From positions 62,001-126,000 of the forward strand of contig LLEY01000003.1 of NCBI GenBank assembly GCA_001414485.1: a stretch of DNA of 64,000 bases, written 5' to 3'. The notes under the pieces were generated by a model. The model saw nothing but the letters and a program-made list of their open reading frames with translations, was not told the origin of the DNA and ran no database searches. Shown piece by piece: positions 22,869 through 33,744 of this stretch. Source of the DNA: Calycina herbarum (lineage: Eukaryota; Ascomycota; Leotiomycetes; Helotiales; Pezizellaceae). Each line of letters opens with the position of its first letter. Position 1 is the stretch's first letter. The position numbers and the translations under genes are program-made.

Positions 22869-25800
22869 CTCTCTCTTTCATTTTCTAGAGGTTGTAAGCT
22901 CTTGTATCTTCTAGAGCGTCTTAAGACTCCTAGGTTAGCTTAGTATATCCTTTCTATTTTACTAGTAGCTTACTAGTACGTTCTTATCCTTTTCCTTTTC
23001 GTTTATTAAGAATCGCTTCTATTATGTATTCCTAGTCGTCTTCGAGGATCTCTGGTCTAGGTTAATCGTCGTCTTAAACTTAACTTAGTAGTAGGTTGTT
23101 TAAGGCTAGTCGTAGAAGCTAGCTATAGAATACGTCGTAGATTCTAGGAGGAGTATCTAAGTAATAACTATACGTCTTAATTACTTCTAGTACTATATAT
23201 TTAGCCTACTTCGTATTAAGCTTCTTTAACTTCCTTGTTATATAAACGCTCTATAGGTTTAGCTAGACTTTGTCTCTAACTTTAAAGCTTAGCGCTTATT
23301 ATCTTCTTTTGTTTATAACGTCTTTTATCGTTTACTATATAGTAGCTATTACTGACTATGTCTATTCTTATACTTCTTTAAGCTTTTATACGATTTTATT
23401 AGCTCTCTAAATTAGTAATCGTAGCGTAGCTTCGTTTAAGAGTTCGTGCTAGATATCTAGTAGCTTAGTATAATATCTATACTCGAGGAAGAAAGAGCTT
23501 ACTTTTATAGCTAATGTCGTTTAATTATTAATTACTAATTCTACGAATAGTAGTAGTTCTTCCTAGTTATCTTAAGTGTAATCTACGAACATTTATAGAT
23601 AGGTTTCTACTGTCTAGTTTATTCGTTCTATAGATCTATCTATTTCTAGGTAAAAAGTAGTAGAAAGTCTTTATATAATTCCTAAGAGAGAATATACCCT
23701 TGTCTAAAGGTAGCCTACGAACTACGTTCCTTAATCTGATACTATTACTTTTAGTAGATAGTACTTATAATAGAAGGTTTGAACGAACTATCTAGTAACT
23801 GTCTTAGATATAATATTCTTTAGGCTGTTATAGATTGTTCCTTTACCTAGCCTATCTATAATTACAACTATGTTCGTATATCCGTTACTTTCTAGCAACT
23901 TAACTATAAAGTCTATTGAAATTTCACTCTAGATTTAGTTAGAAACTAGCAAAGGTTTTAAGAATCCTTGCCGTACGTCTCTCTAAGCTTTGTTTCTTCT
24001 ATAAGTGTTATAGTTTTATATAAACCTTTAAACGTCTTATAATATCTAAGGCTAGAAGTATTATTATAAGAGGATCTAGGCTATACTTTCTTATCTAGAG
24101 TGACTATAGAGTTTTAAATCGTATATAGACTAGATTATCTTTATATATAGTTCTTTATTATTTAGAACCTATAACCGGTCTCTAAACCTTAGCTTTCCTT
24201 TGTTTATAAGCGTATATTTAGACATCGATATCTTAAGTTTTAAGCTAGTAGAGAACGTTCTTTTGCCTTATTATATAGTGTCTTTTATTACTCGAAGGTT
24301 AGTATCCGCTTCTTTAGCTATTATCTAGAGTTCTTAGAAGGTCTTTTTATTATTTAAGAGTACTTCTTACATGTCTTCTTACGTCTATACAGGTTCTTAC
24401 GTCTATACTAGGTTCGCTTTTATAATTCCTAGAATCTGTTCTTCTTCGTTTATAAACTTAAGAAGTTACTTCGTATAATAATCGACTTGTTTATCTATAG
24501 CGTTATCTAGTATATCTTTTTTATACTATAAAAGAGCGTTAGCTTAAACGTTATCTTTCTCTTAAATATATATAATCTTGAAATTATATTTTAAAAGAGC
24601 TAAGGACTATTATATTTATTATTCTATAAGCTTCTAAACTATTATAAAGTACTCGAGGTTCTTATAGTCTATTCGAATCTTAAAGCTATCTACGCTTCGT
24701 AACTTAGAATCCTAAGCCTCTAGACACCGTATAATAGCTAGTATCTCCTTATTATAGATTTCGTAGTTATACTTAGTAGGTGAGTTCTTCTTTAAAAAGA
24801 AAGTATAGAGATATAAGAGTCCTTCGTCGTTATATTATATAAGCATACTACTAATATACTAGTTAGAAGAGTCCGTTTCTATAATCGTTTATCTTTCGCA
24901 GTTAAAACATATAAGAGCGGGGGCTATAGTAAATATATACTTAAGTTATTTAAAGATGTTTTAATATTTGTTTATTTACGTAAACACGTGTTCCTTATAA
25001 GTAAGTTCTATAAGAGGTCTTATAATATTAGAATAGTCTTTAATAAAATTTCAGTAGAAGTTCGCAAAGCCTAGGAAACTTTATATAGCCTTAACTATTA
25101 TAGGTGCTTCTTATTCAAGGATTACTTTAACCTTTTCTAGATCTATTTCTACCTCTAAGTTAATATTAAGAATAAACCCTAGATACTTCGTTTATATAAC
25201 TAAGAATTCGTATTTATTAATATTAAGAAAGAGCTCTACTTCTTTAAGCTTCTTTAGAATAAGCTTAACTTGTTCTTTATATTCTTTAAAGGTTCTATCT
25301 ATAAAGATTAGAATATCGTCTATATAAGCAGAGTAGAAGTCGTTAAGGTATTTCTATAACGTCTAGTTAACGTATCTTTAGAACATATTTAGCGCGTTTA
25401 CGAGTCTAAAAGAGGTAACTAGCTATTCGTATAATCCGTATCTCGTACGGAAAGCTATCTTCTATTCGTCTTCTTTTACGATCTAGATTCTATAAAAAGC
25501 CTAGCTTACGTCGAGTTTTATATACTATTTTGCCTTACTAGCTCGTTATAAGGTTTTGTAGATTAGAGGAAGTAGGTACTAGTCCTTTTATATAACTTTA
25601 TTTAGAGCGTAGTAATCGATATAGAACCGTAGACCTCCTCCTAGCTTTCGTATAAAGAGTATAGGAGTAGTAGTAGGAGAGTTACTAACTCGAATCTAGC
25701 CTTTATCTATATATTATATAAGCGTTCTTCAAAGGACCAGGAGTTTATTATAAGACATATTATAGAGTAGCTTCTAAGAAACCGTAGCTTCTATTCTATC

Positions 25801-27750
25801 TTCTATTATAAGTTCGATCTAGTAGTCTATTCTATTACCTTATAGAAGAGATACCTTATCTAAGTCTTTTAGACTAAAGGCGCTAAGGTAATCCTAGAAC
25901 TATAGTAGTAGCTTTGTTCGAGGATCCGTCTTCGTCTTCTTCGTCTTCTTAAGAGCCTTTGTAATATCTTATAAGCTAGCTAAGAATACTTATATATTTC
26001 GACGAGATTTATTTGTTATTATCTAAAAGACCTTAATAGAGATAGGCAGGTAATCGATAAAGGAGTTCGTATAGTAGTTTACTTCTAGTCTTTTAGCTTA
26101 ATTCTTTATAAGCGTATTTATCGAGGAGATAAGGTATTCTAAAGTAGAACTATTAATTTAAGTATCTTACTTAATAATCTAGAGAAGTCCTAGAATTATA
26201 TTATATAACTCTAAGTAAGGAACGACATAGAAAAACGACCTAGCTTTGTAGTATCTATTAATATCTAAGGAGACAGCGGCAACTTCTATTACTATATCGT
26301 CTAAGGAGGTATTAAAGCTAGAGAGCTCTCGAGAGGAGATAGGAATACGCTAAAGGTTATTCTAGGTAGTAAAAGAGGAGCTAATAAGTCTATATAATAA
26401 ATATCTAGAGTTATAAAGAGTCTTTATAAAACACTCTTTATTAATTAACGTAGAAACTAAAAACAGAGAACTGTTTATCGACTTCTCTTAGAACTCGATC
26501 TATTCCTTTACTACTTCCTTTAAAACCTTCTTCTGCTTCTAATAGCGTCTTTTACTAGAAGCTACTCTTTTTCTAAATTATTAGAGTTAGAGACTTCTAC
26601 GATTCTTCCTTTTCTCTTAACGTCTTCCTTCTAAACAGGAGCTATATAGACCTTCTTCGTTGTTTACTTTATCTTCGTCTTATAGTTCTAGACTTAATAT
26701 CCCTCGAGTCTATATCTTAGGTAAAGGCCTAAGCTTTTTCTTTTAGTAAGGACTTTATTTAAGCTCTATCGTAGTTTCTTTAAATAAGCAGAGGAGACTG
26801 CTATAGTTGGTTCCTAGTCTATTATATTATATAAAGAACTGTTCTTAGATTCGTATAAGATTAAGGTTCTAGACAAAGTCGTTCGTAGCTTCTTTGTTTA
26901 CTAAGCTATAAGTTTAACAACTTCGTTCAGCTAATTAGTAATCATTCGTAATTGTTTATAGTACCTATTATAGGTACTATCTTCTTAGATACTAACAGTT
27001 ATAGTAATTAGCTTTATACTAAGAGTAGCTTTTAAGTAACCTTTCTTAATTACGTTATCCTATCCCTAGCTAGAAGCTTCTAGGATTAGTCGATCGAATT
27101 CGTTAAGGAATTCGCTAAAAGGCCTTTAGCCTTACTTTGTTTAATTAATCTAGCTAAGCGTCTTTTACTATAGCTAAGGGTTATAGAACGTAGTACGAAG
27201 TTGTCTTATAAATTCTAAAACCGTGAACTTGCTTTATAAGCAAGCGTATTCTATCTAAGGAAAAATCCTTACAGCTACGTCTTCTAAGAGTCTTCTAAAG
27301 GCGTACTAGACTCTTTCTTTCTCTTATCCGATCAAAGGACTGTTAATTTCTAGCTTCGCTTATAAAAGGCCTTTGAATTAAGAAAAGAGGTTAGATGTAC
27401 TTCCGTCGTATCTTTCTAGGTATAGAAGGCAGTGTTTTAGCTTATAATTAGTATTCGTAACTAATACTAGTGTCGAGGTAGGCGTAGGCATAGGTTATAG
27501 AAGGTTAGAAGAAGGAAGTCTTCTTTTAAGCCTTATAAGAGCTTCTTCTTAATAGCTAGAAAGGTTAGCTATTAATTAGTTCTAACTTTTAGTAAGAAGC
27601 TGTATCTCTCGCTACTGCTAGTTGAATATGTCTATTAACTACTACGGAGGTCCTTATATAGGTCCTTGTACAGGTCCTTATACGTCTGCTAAGTTTATAT
27701 CTTCTATCGTATTTATAGTTGTCTACTATATACTTTAGACTTGTTATATT

Positions 27751-27960
27751 TATAGCCGCCGCTTATATACTTAAGGCTTTTGTATAAAACCGTGTGTTTC
27801 CGTGTTTATAGCCGCCGCTTATGTACTTAAGGCTCCGTGTTTATAGCCGCCGCTTATGTGCTTAAGGCTGTCGTATAAAACCGTGTATTTCCGTGTTTAT
27901 AGCCGCCGCTTATATACTTAAGGCTCCGTGTTTATAGCCGCCGCTTATGTGCTTAAGGCT
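27751..27960 (-). repeat. Leader minisatellite of chromovirus F
   Basis: Five copies of a block containing tatagccgccgcttat and then cttaaggct, spaced alternately by a short (ccgtgtt) or a longer linker (gtcgtataaaaccgtgtatt). It lies between the 5' LTR and gag, the same place as the unrelated array in chromovirus C. The gccgccgc core is unusually GC-rich for this compartment. Confidence 0.85.
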
Positions 27961-28140
27961 GTCGTATAAAACCTTGTATTTCAACTGTAAAGGATTTTCG
28001 TATAAGACCTTATGTCTTAACTATAAAGGATTTTCGTACTTATACCGTGTATATAAGGAAGGTTCGAAGGATCTACTATATATAGTTCGTTCGACGTGCT
28101 CGACAAGTAAATATAAGAGAGGATAAGTTAATTCTAATAT

Positions 28141-28441
28141 TATAGGCCGAATACAAAGAGGTTAATAGATAAGGTTGTCTTTATTATAAGAAGAATTAAC
28201 TAAGAAAGGAAAGAGAAGAAGTCTATTCTACGTACGAGGGAAGGGGTCTTATACCTCTTACCTCGAGGTTCTTTAGTAAGTATAAGCTATAAGGAACTAA
28301 GATGTCGTTATAGCTCTCGTCATAGCTTTCGTCATCGAGGTGATTACCGAGTAAGGTAATTGTCGAGGTTGTCACGTGAGGTCACGTGTTTGTACGAAGG
28401 TCGGCAGACCGAGTACTCTTCGGGTGTAAACCGTCATACTT
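28141..28441 (-). repeat. 5' LTR of chromovirus F
   Basis: 301 bp. Better preserved than its partner: it still has the two gtcacgtg words in tandem (around 28370-28390) and aaaccgtcata at the end where the partner has aaactgttata. Confidence 0.88.
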
Positions 28442-28446
28442 ATTAT

Positions 28447-29396
28447 TACTACTAGTAATTAGCACAGTACTGGTTAGCTCTGTAATAGTAAGATGTCTAT
28501 AAGTCTAGATCTAATCTCTTATTATAAGAACTTATTTTATAATATAGATAATAAGAAACTATATCCTCTTTATAATAGTGTCAACTCTACAGAGACTTGC
28601 TTTAATATAGACTCGAATATAATAGTTGTTAGTATAGGACTTACTATAAGAGATGAAATAGTAGTAAACAAAGACTACTACACCGTTAATAACTAGTAGT
28701 TATACAACAGCTAATAGTATAATGTTAATAGTTTCTAAGAATAGTTAGGTTCTTATTACTACTTAATAAGCTAGAATAAGTAGGGAAAGATAGTAAAATG
28801 TTAATTAGACTATATATAATAGATTAGATTCCTTAATTTTTATTTTTAGCATTTTAGTATACGTAGAAGAGCCTATGAAAGGAAATTGTTTAGAATTACA
28901 GTTAGTTAGAAAGGGATTTGAAAAAAAGAATGCTATACTATATTACATTTTATAATAAAGACCAGATTATCTCCAAATCAGAATACAATGTTGCATTTCT
29001 ATCCCCTCTAAAACCAGACCTCGCAGTTAACAGCTATTCCCGATTCTTTACACGTTGCGGGTGTAGCAATGCCCGGGTGTCGGGGTGTGCTCAAGAAAGT
29101 TTATTACTAGCTATTGATTTCTAGTCAAAGTTAGTCGATTCTTTTTAGTATAGTATAGCTAGTATAGAAAATATAGGTTCTTACTCTTCTTCAGTTCTTC
29201 TAATTCTTCTAGAATAATAAGAGTAAGCTAAATCTAATTATTAAAGCTTAAAGAATAGTCGAATTGTTTTTCCAAGTTATAATTAAACAAACAAACAAGT
29301 AGCTTACAGGTACTACCTACTAGATATTAACAGTGTAATACTTCTGAAATATTATCTTGAAGTGCTTACTACTTCATACAACCTTAAACTTATCGC
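28447..29396. other. Transition zone between repeat compartment and genes
   Basis: Mixed composition. 28447-28880 is AT-rich and stop-dense. 28880-29110 has normal CA/TG content with a GC-rich patch around 29040-29095. 29125-29290 is again rich in tag/tata words. Small frames at 28493-28696 and 28918-29124 have no recognisable motif. The last 60 bases are probably the 3' untranslated region of the next gene. Confidence 0.5.
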
Positions 29397-30488
29397 CTAA
29401 TTCATCAAATTCCTCTTCTCCCCCGTCTCCTCCCAAGCCTCCAAAACCCTCGCCTGCTCCCAATACCAACCATTCATAGTCCCCTCCTCCACATACCCCG
29501 TATGCGGACTCAACAAAACATTACTCCTCCCATGTTCCCCCCACTTGGTAGTCCTCCACCTACTATTCCCCGGCAAAGGCTCAAGTTCAAAAACATCAAG
29601 CGTAGCCCCTCTAATCGCCCCCCTTTCCAAAACATCCAAAAGCGCATCCTCATCCACAAGTGGCCCTCTGCTCGTGTTGATGAACAAAGCACTCTTTTTC
29701 ATAAGACTCAATTCCGGGTGTCCAACGATCCCCCGAGAGCGAGAAGAGAGAACATAATGCAAACTAACAACATCACTCCCCCTAAAAAGCTCCTCCTTGC
29801 TTACAACCTTGAAAGTCTTCTCCTCACCTTCCTCAACTTCCAAGCCCGCAGCTTTCGCCTTCTCATCAGCCACTTCTTGAGTAAGATGTTCACTCCAAGC
29901 CTGCACACGCATGCCAAATGATTGACTCATGATTTTGCCCACCGCAACACCGAGACGTCCTAGTCCAAGTACTCCGAGAGTTTTCCCTGACAGCCCAGTT
30001 GAGAGACCGGTTTGCCAGCCGCCAGATTGGATGGAGTTATGGTCCGCAACGAGGTTTTTTGAAAGAGCGAGGAGGAGAGCGATACAATGTTGAGTTGTGG
30101 AATCTGGTCCCTCTTTCTTCACCGCCTTAGTCTGCTCAGCAGGTTTCTCCCCCTTGGTCCCCAAAACATCAATGCCCAACCTCCTCGCCGCCTCATGATC
30201 AATACCCAAATTTCTCATACCAGTAGTAATCAACAACTTGAGATTCGGCAACTCCCTCAATAGTGCTTCCGGAAAGGGCGTCCGTTCACGCATAGATGAG
30301 ATAACTGTGAATGGTTGCAATCTCTCGACCAATTCTGTTTTCTGTTCTGGAGTGGTGGAGGCATGGTTGTATAGCGGCAGAGTGTTGGGGAAGGACGTGA
30401 ATGTGAATTTTGATTCCAGGTGAGAAAAGTGAGGGGGTGCTATGTTTGGGTAGTCGTCTAGGATTGCGACTTTTATTTGGGAGGCCAT
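29397..30488 (-). CDS. D-isomer-specific 2-hydroxyacid dehydrogenase family protein
   Basis: Single exon, 363 codons. This family reduces 2-oxoacids to D-2-hydroxyacids, or the reverse, with NAD(P)H in the cytosol; the exact substrate cannot be told from sequence. Seen in the protein: an N-terminal substrate-side lobe, then the Rossmann motif GLGRLG at about residue 175. The catalytic Arg is in INTSRGPLVDEDAL, the Glu in DVFELEPLP and the His in LSPHTGYVEE near the C-terminus, so all three active-site residues are present. An insert of Glu/Lys-rich sequence follows the Rossmann loop (VEEGEEK). Length is normal for the family (320-370). The start MASQIKVAILDDY is the usual family start. It is the first gene next to the RIP compartment and shows no obvious damage itself. 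Confidence 0.93.
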   Translation of the reverse strand: MASQIKVAILDDYPNIAPPHFSHLESKFTFTSFPNTLPLYNHASTTPEQKTELVERLQPFTVISSMRERTPFPEALLRELPNLKLLITTGMRNLGIDHEAARRLGIDVLGTKGEKPAEQTKAVKKEGPDSTTQHCIALLLALSKNLVADHNSIQSGGWQTGLSTGLSGKTLGVLGLGRLGVAVGKIMSQSFGMRVQAWSEHLTQEVADEKAKAAGLEVEEGEEKTFKVVSKEELFRGSDVVSLHYVLSSRSRGIVGHPELSLMKKSALFINTSRGPLVDEDALLDVLERGAIRGATLDVFELEPLPGNSRWRTTKWGEHGRSNVLLSPHTGYVEEGTMNGWYWEQARVLEAWEETGEKRNLMN

Positions 30489-31356
30489 TTTGGGGGGTTG
30501 AGGGGGAGGTTTTTGGGGTTAGATAAATGGTGGATTTGTCGGTTATTGTACTGGCTGCACTGGCTGGGGAGTACGGGTGACGAGGTGTGAGATTGTGAAG
30601 TATAAAATGGCAAGAGACAGTAGACAAGGTTTACCAAAGAGCAGATGAGGCAATAGGCATATGCATTTCAAGAAAGTGTTGTTTTAAGAGAATGTCATCT
30701 ACTGTCACTTACGTAGTAAATGAGGGGTAAATTCTACTCCGTAACTCGGAACATTTCAGCTTACTGCCTGTATGACGCCATTTCTCCAATAAATCGAACC
30801 AACAGACCTACAAACTTAAAAGCCTCTTTGTAATCTCTGGAGAAGGGACTTCCCATCCAGCTTCGAAGCCATCGTGTAAAAGAAATTTTCCGGGTGGGGT
30901 TGATGTTCCTTCCAAATACAATCCATCATGAGTTTCGAAGTCAAGGCCCTTGATTGGTGCGCTTGCCACATCAACATGGCTACGGGCGTTTATCTCCCGA
31001 CCTCTTCGCCCCACCAAACAACGATACAATCTGAAATGGGGGGGACAGCTGCTTGTCTGCCATACGCTGGATAGCTAAGCCTCGGGACACAAGCTCCTCT
31101 CATGGATGGGGTTGAACGAAAAGGATAATACTTGTACTTCCTTCGTACCTAAATCGCGTCGTGGACAATTCCCCGTTGACATTTGAGACCTACGGAAAAA
31201 CCACCCACCTGCTGTTCCCCCAAGCCTTTCAGGTCAGTTGACAAGACGGGTTCTCCTGCAGTTTGTCCCGCCAGGCAGAGTTCATTAGAAAGGTCGACTC
31301 GCCACGAAAACACAATCTCTTGGGAAAGAAATACCTACCATACTTTGAAAGATATC
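30489..31356. other. Divergent intergenic region between hydroxyacid and arabinitol dehydrogenase genes
   Basis: Shared upstream region of two divergent genes. It contains a 73-codon reverse frame (30808-31029) ending DGFEAGWEVPSPEITKRLLSL. That text looks protein-like, and it could be the last exon of an unrecognised small reverse gene, but no start context or splice partner is evident. No clear regulator site was established. Confidence 0.4.
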
Positions 31357-32492
31357 ATGGAGCAACCAACGAAGCCAAATATTGGGGTGTATACGGATCC
31401 GGACCACAGGCTCTGGATCGCAGAAGCAGAGCCATCTCTGGAGAGTGTGCAAAAGGGAGACAGCTTGAAACCAGGAGAAGTGACGGTTGGTATCAAGAGT
31501 ACTGGCATCTGCGGGTAAGTGTTGCAACAACGATCCAAGAAGCAATGCTAACAAGATCCAGCTCCGATGTTCACTTCTGGCATGCCGGCTGTATCGGCCC
31601 TATGATTGTCACCGACACACATATTCTGGGTCACGAATCCGCCGGGGTTGTCTTAGCAGTCCATCCCTCTGTCAAAACCCTCACAGTCGGAGACCGAGTG
31701 GCTGTCGAACCCAATATTATCTGCAACGAATGCGAGCCATGCCTGACTGGCCGATATAACGGATGCGAGAAGGTCCAATTCCTGTCCACTCCTCCTGTTC
31801 CAGGTCTGCTCCGCAGATACGTCCACCACCCAGCCTCCTGGTGTCATAAGATTGGGGACATGTCCTTTGAAGATGGGTCGATGCTTGAACCTTTGAGCGT
31901 TTCCCTCGCGGCCATGCAACGATCTGGGGTGCAATTGGGAGATCCCGTCCTCATCTGCGGTGCTGGCCCAATTGGTCTGATCACCTTACTCTGCGCTCAA
32001 GCAGCCGGCGCATGCCCGATCGTGATTACGGATATCGACGAGGGAAGGTTGGCATTCGCAAAGACCATCGTTCCGTCCGTCATCGCGTACAAGGTTGAGA
32101 GGAAGACGCCGGAGGAGACTGGGGCCGAGATCGTGGCCGCATTCGGGGGCATCGAACCTGCCGTGGTACTCGAGTGTACTGGTGTTGAGAGCAGTATTTC
32201 CGGGGCCATCTGGGCGGTCAAGTTCGGCGGAAAGGTGTTTGTGATTGGAGTGGGCAAGAACGACATGAACATTCCATTCATGAGGTGCAGCGTTCGAGAA
32301 ATCGACCTCCAATTTCAGTATCGGTACTGCAACACCTGGCCAAGAGCCATTCGCTTGGTACAGAGCGGGATGATCGAGATGAAGAAGTTGGTGACCCATC
32401 GATACCAGTTGGAGGATGCTGTGCAGGCTTTTGAGACGGCGGCCGATGCCACGACGGGGGCCATCAAGGTGCAGATCAAGTGTGAGGATTGA
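31357..32492 (+). CDS. ladA: L-arabinitol 4-dehydrogenase
   Basis: Two exons, 31357-31514 and 31562-32492, with a 47-bp intron (gtaagt...ccag, branch gctaac), giving 362 residues. The enzyme oxidises L-arabinitol to L-xylulose with NAD, the second step of fungal L-arabinose catabolism, in the cytosol. It is a zinc-dependent medium-chain dehydrogenase. GICGSDVHFW and GHESAG carry catalytic-zinc ligands. [15 protein letters not shown] holds the four structural-zinc cysteines. [11 protein letters not shown] is the Rossmann motif, and the Asp pair in TDIDEGRL fits NAD rather than NADP. The blocks [16 protein letters not shown] and HILGHESAG are typical of fungal LAD rather than xylitol or sorbitol dehydrogenase. 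The splice restores the Gly-Ser of GICGSD. The start [14 protein letters not shown] follows a pyrimidine/adenine-rich leader. Some sorbitol activity is possible. Confidence 0.94.
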
Positions 32493-32516
32493 GGATTGAG
32501 GTGGCGACGCGACGAG

Positions 32517-32597
32517 GTTGTTGATGTTGATGTTGATGTTGGTGTTGATGTTGATGTTGATGTTGATGTTGGTGTTGGTGTTGGTGTTGGTGTTGGG
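32517..32597 (+). repeat. Hexanucleotide-type microsatellite in the 3' region of ladA
   Basis: About 13 tandem units of gttgat or gttggt, starting 25 bp after the stop codon of ladA. Probably in its 3' untranslated region. On the reverse strand it reads as Thr/Ser/Pro-rich text, which is only a shadow. Confidence 0.9.
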
Positions 32598-32994
32598 GTA
32601 GTAGAAGACGGGTAATGATAGTTAGAGGCCTTGAACAGGCCATCGAATTGATCTGATTGCAATATCCAAAAATGCGGTACTTTTGCTTGGGTGTTGGTGT
32701 TGTGAAAGATTGATTTCCCTACGGCAGCTAAGACAGAGCCTCACGGCCCCTTCGTCCCTCGTCCCTTCGTCGGCAACTCCCGGGTGGATTACTAAGCAGC
32801 CTCCCACAAATGGAATGGCCCGCCCGTTTGCTGCTGCCGGCGAGAGGAAAAGTCAAGTCTTCTCTCATCACCTCCCCCAGACCCCCAGACTCATTGCTCG
32901 CCCACGCCCATTGCTCGCCCATCGCTCGCCCATCCACCAAGCGATCCTCCCCTTCCCCCCCTCCCAACATCGGCTGGTCGCACACATCACAGTC
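32598..32994. other. Intergenic region upstream of ATP synthase subunit g
   Basis: Holds the end of the ladA transcript and the promoter/leader of the subunit g gene. The last 150 bp are C-rich and T-poor (ctcgcccatcgctcgcccat), a common kind of fungal housekeeping-gene leader. No other feature seen. Confidence 0.5.
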
Positions 32995-33744
32995 ATGTCG
33001 TTGCATATTTCGCGCGCCGTCTTGCGGCAATCCACCAAGCTCCCTGGACGGACAGCTCGCCGATTCGAGTCGATGTCAAGTCAAGCCACCGAGGCCGCGA
33101 AGGACACGGCGTCCAAAGCATCCCAGACCGCCTCGGAATACAAGTCGAAAGCTTCCGAGGGTCTGACCAGAGTGGCATCGTCTGCTGGTCCAGCAATCAG
33201 CAGTGCTGCCAAGGGGCTGGGAAGTGCTCTCTCCAAGGTTGGAGGAAGAACCGGGCGATTCGTGGCTTTTGTTGAGCGTGAGTGCGATGCTGGTGGCTGC
33301 AATTGAGCCCGTCCGAGAGTCGCGAGAGTCGGGAGAGTCGGGGGTTCAATGGCTGATTTTGAAATTGACAGGACAAATTCCACCTACCATCTACTATGCA
33401 CGTGTAGGATTGGAGCTCTCAAAGCTCGTCTTCCAAGGTCAAAAGATGTCTCCTCCGTAAGTCAATCCGCCAGAACCACCGCGGAAATTCTACTGACTCG
33501 CAATTCCAGACCTCTGTCCACTTTCCAATCATACTACCAACGTATCATCCAAAACGCCCGAAATCCAAGCTCCCTCATCTCCCAAGCCTCAAACTCCTTA
33601 CAACAAGTCCGAAGCTTGGACACCGCAAAATGGGTGGCTGGGGGTGTCGTTCTCGCAGAAGTTCTAGGTTTCTTTACCGTCGGAGAGATGATTGGCAGAA
33701 TGAAGTTGGTTGGTTATCGGGGAGAAGCTGGTGCTCATCACTGA
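32995..33744 (+). CDS. atp20: Mitochondrial F1Fo ATP synthase subunit g
   Basis: Three exons (32995-33277, 33372-33456, 33510-33744) give 200 residues. Subunit g is a small inner-membrane Fo protein that helps ATP synthase dimerise and shape cristae; it does not catalyse. The N-terminus MSLHISRAVLRQSTKLPGR is basic and lacks acidic residues, fitting a mitochondrial presequence. An Ala/Lys/Ser-rich helical stretch follows (residues 30-80). The conserved core then spans the first intron: VERQIPPTIYYARVGLELSK. The C-terminal part WVAGGVVLAEVLGFFTVGEMIG is the single membrane helix with the conserved Gly-rich face, ending in GYRG. The introns (94 and 53 bp) have GT-AG ends, and both joins keep the frame. 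The start is the only Met with a presequence. Confidence 0.9.

Larger units (their letters stand above)
22568..28441 (-). mobile_element. Complete but RIP-killed chromovirus F (reverse strand)
   Basis: Two LTRs of 301 bp (22568-22868 and 28141-28441) are flanked by attat on both sides (22563-22567, 28442-28446), a likely 5-bp target duplication. The reverse strand reads as pol. Reverse transcriptase lies about 25680-25230, with LGGGLRF near 25640 and SAYIDDILIF near 25300. RNase H and integrase follow towards lower coordinates. A C-terminal chromodomain (LLVKWKGYTKLT) sits at about 23040-22900, close to the 3' LTR. Gag should lie about 27600-26500, but its zinc knuckle was not clearly found. 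Stops are TAG or TAA throughout. The element is related in type to chromovirus C, but the LTRs are unrelated. Confidence 0.9.
1..29300. other. RIP-mutated, AT-rich, gene-free heterochromatin-like compartment
   Basis: Read by eye, this block is dominated by TA-rich words (tag, cta, tata). CA and TG dinucleotides are scarce, while CG is still common. That is the mark of repeat-induced point mutation acting on CpA, which turns Trp and Gln codons into TAG or TAA. No reading frame longer than about 70 codons survives, yet retrotransposon and transposase motifs can still be followed through the stops. Composition changes abruptly near 29.3 kb, where normal genes begin. Two short tracts inside, about 18.3-19.4 kb and 28.88-29.11 kb, keep normal CA/TG content and look single-copy. 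That this is H3K9-methylated heterochromatin is inference from known fungal biology. A RIP index plot would confirm the limits. Confidence 0.93.

Noticed and set aside
28493..28696. 67-codon forward frame near the compartment edge
   Set aside because: Asn/Ile/Tyr-rich text expected from AT-rich DNA; no domain or start context.
29502..29921. 139-codon forward frame antisense to the hydroxyacid dehydrogenase
   Set aside because: Lies fully inside a clear gene on the other strand; a shadow frame.
30808..31029. 73-codon reverse frame between the two divergent dehydrogenase genes
   Set aside because: Protein-like ending, but no recognisable family, start context or splice partner, so not called as a gene.
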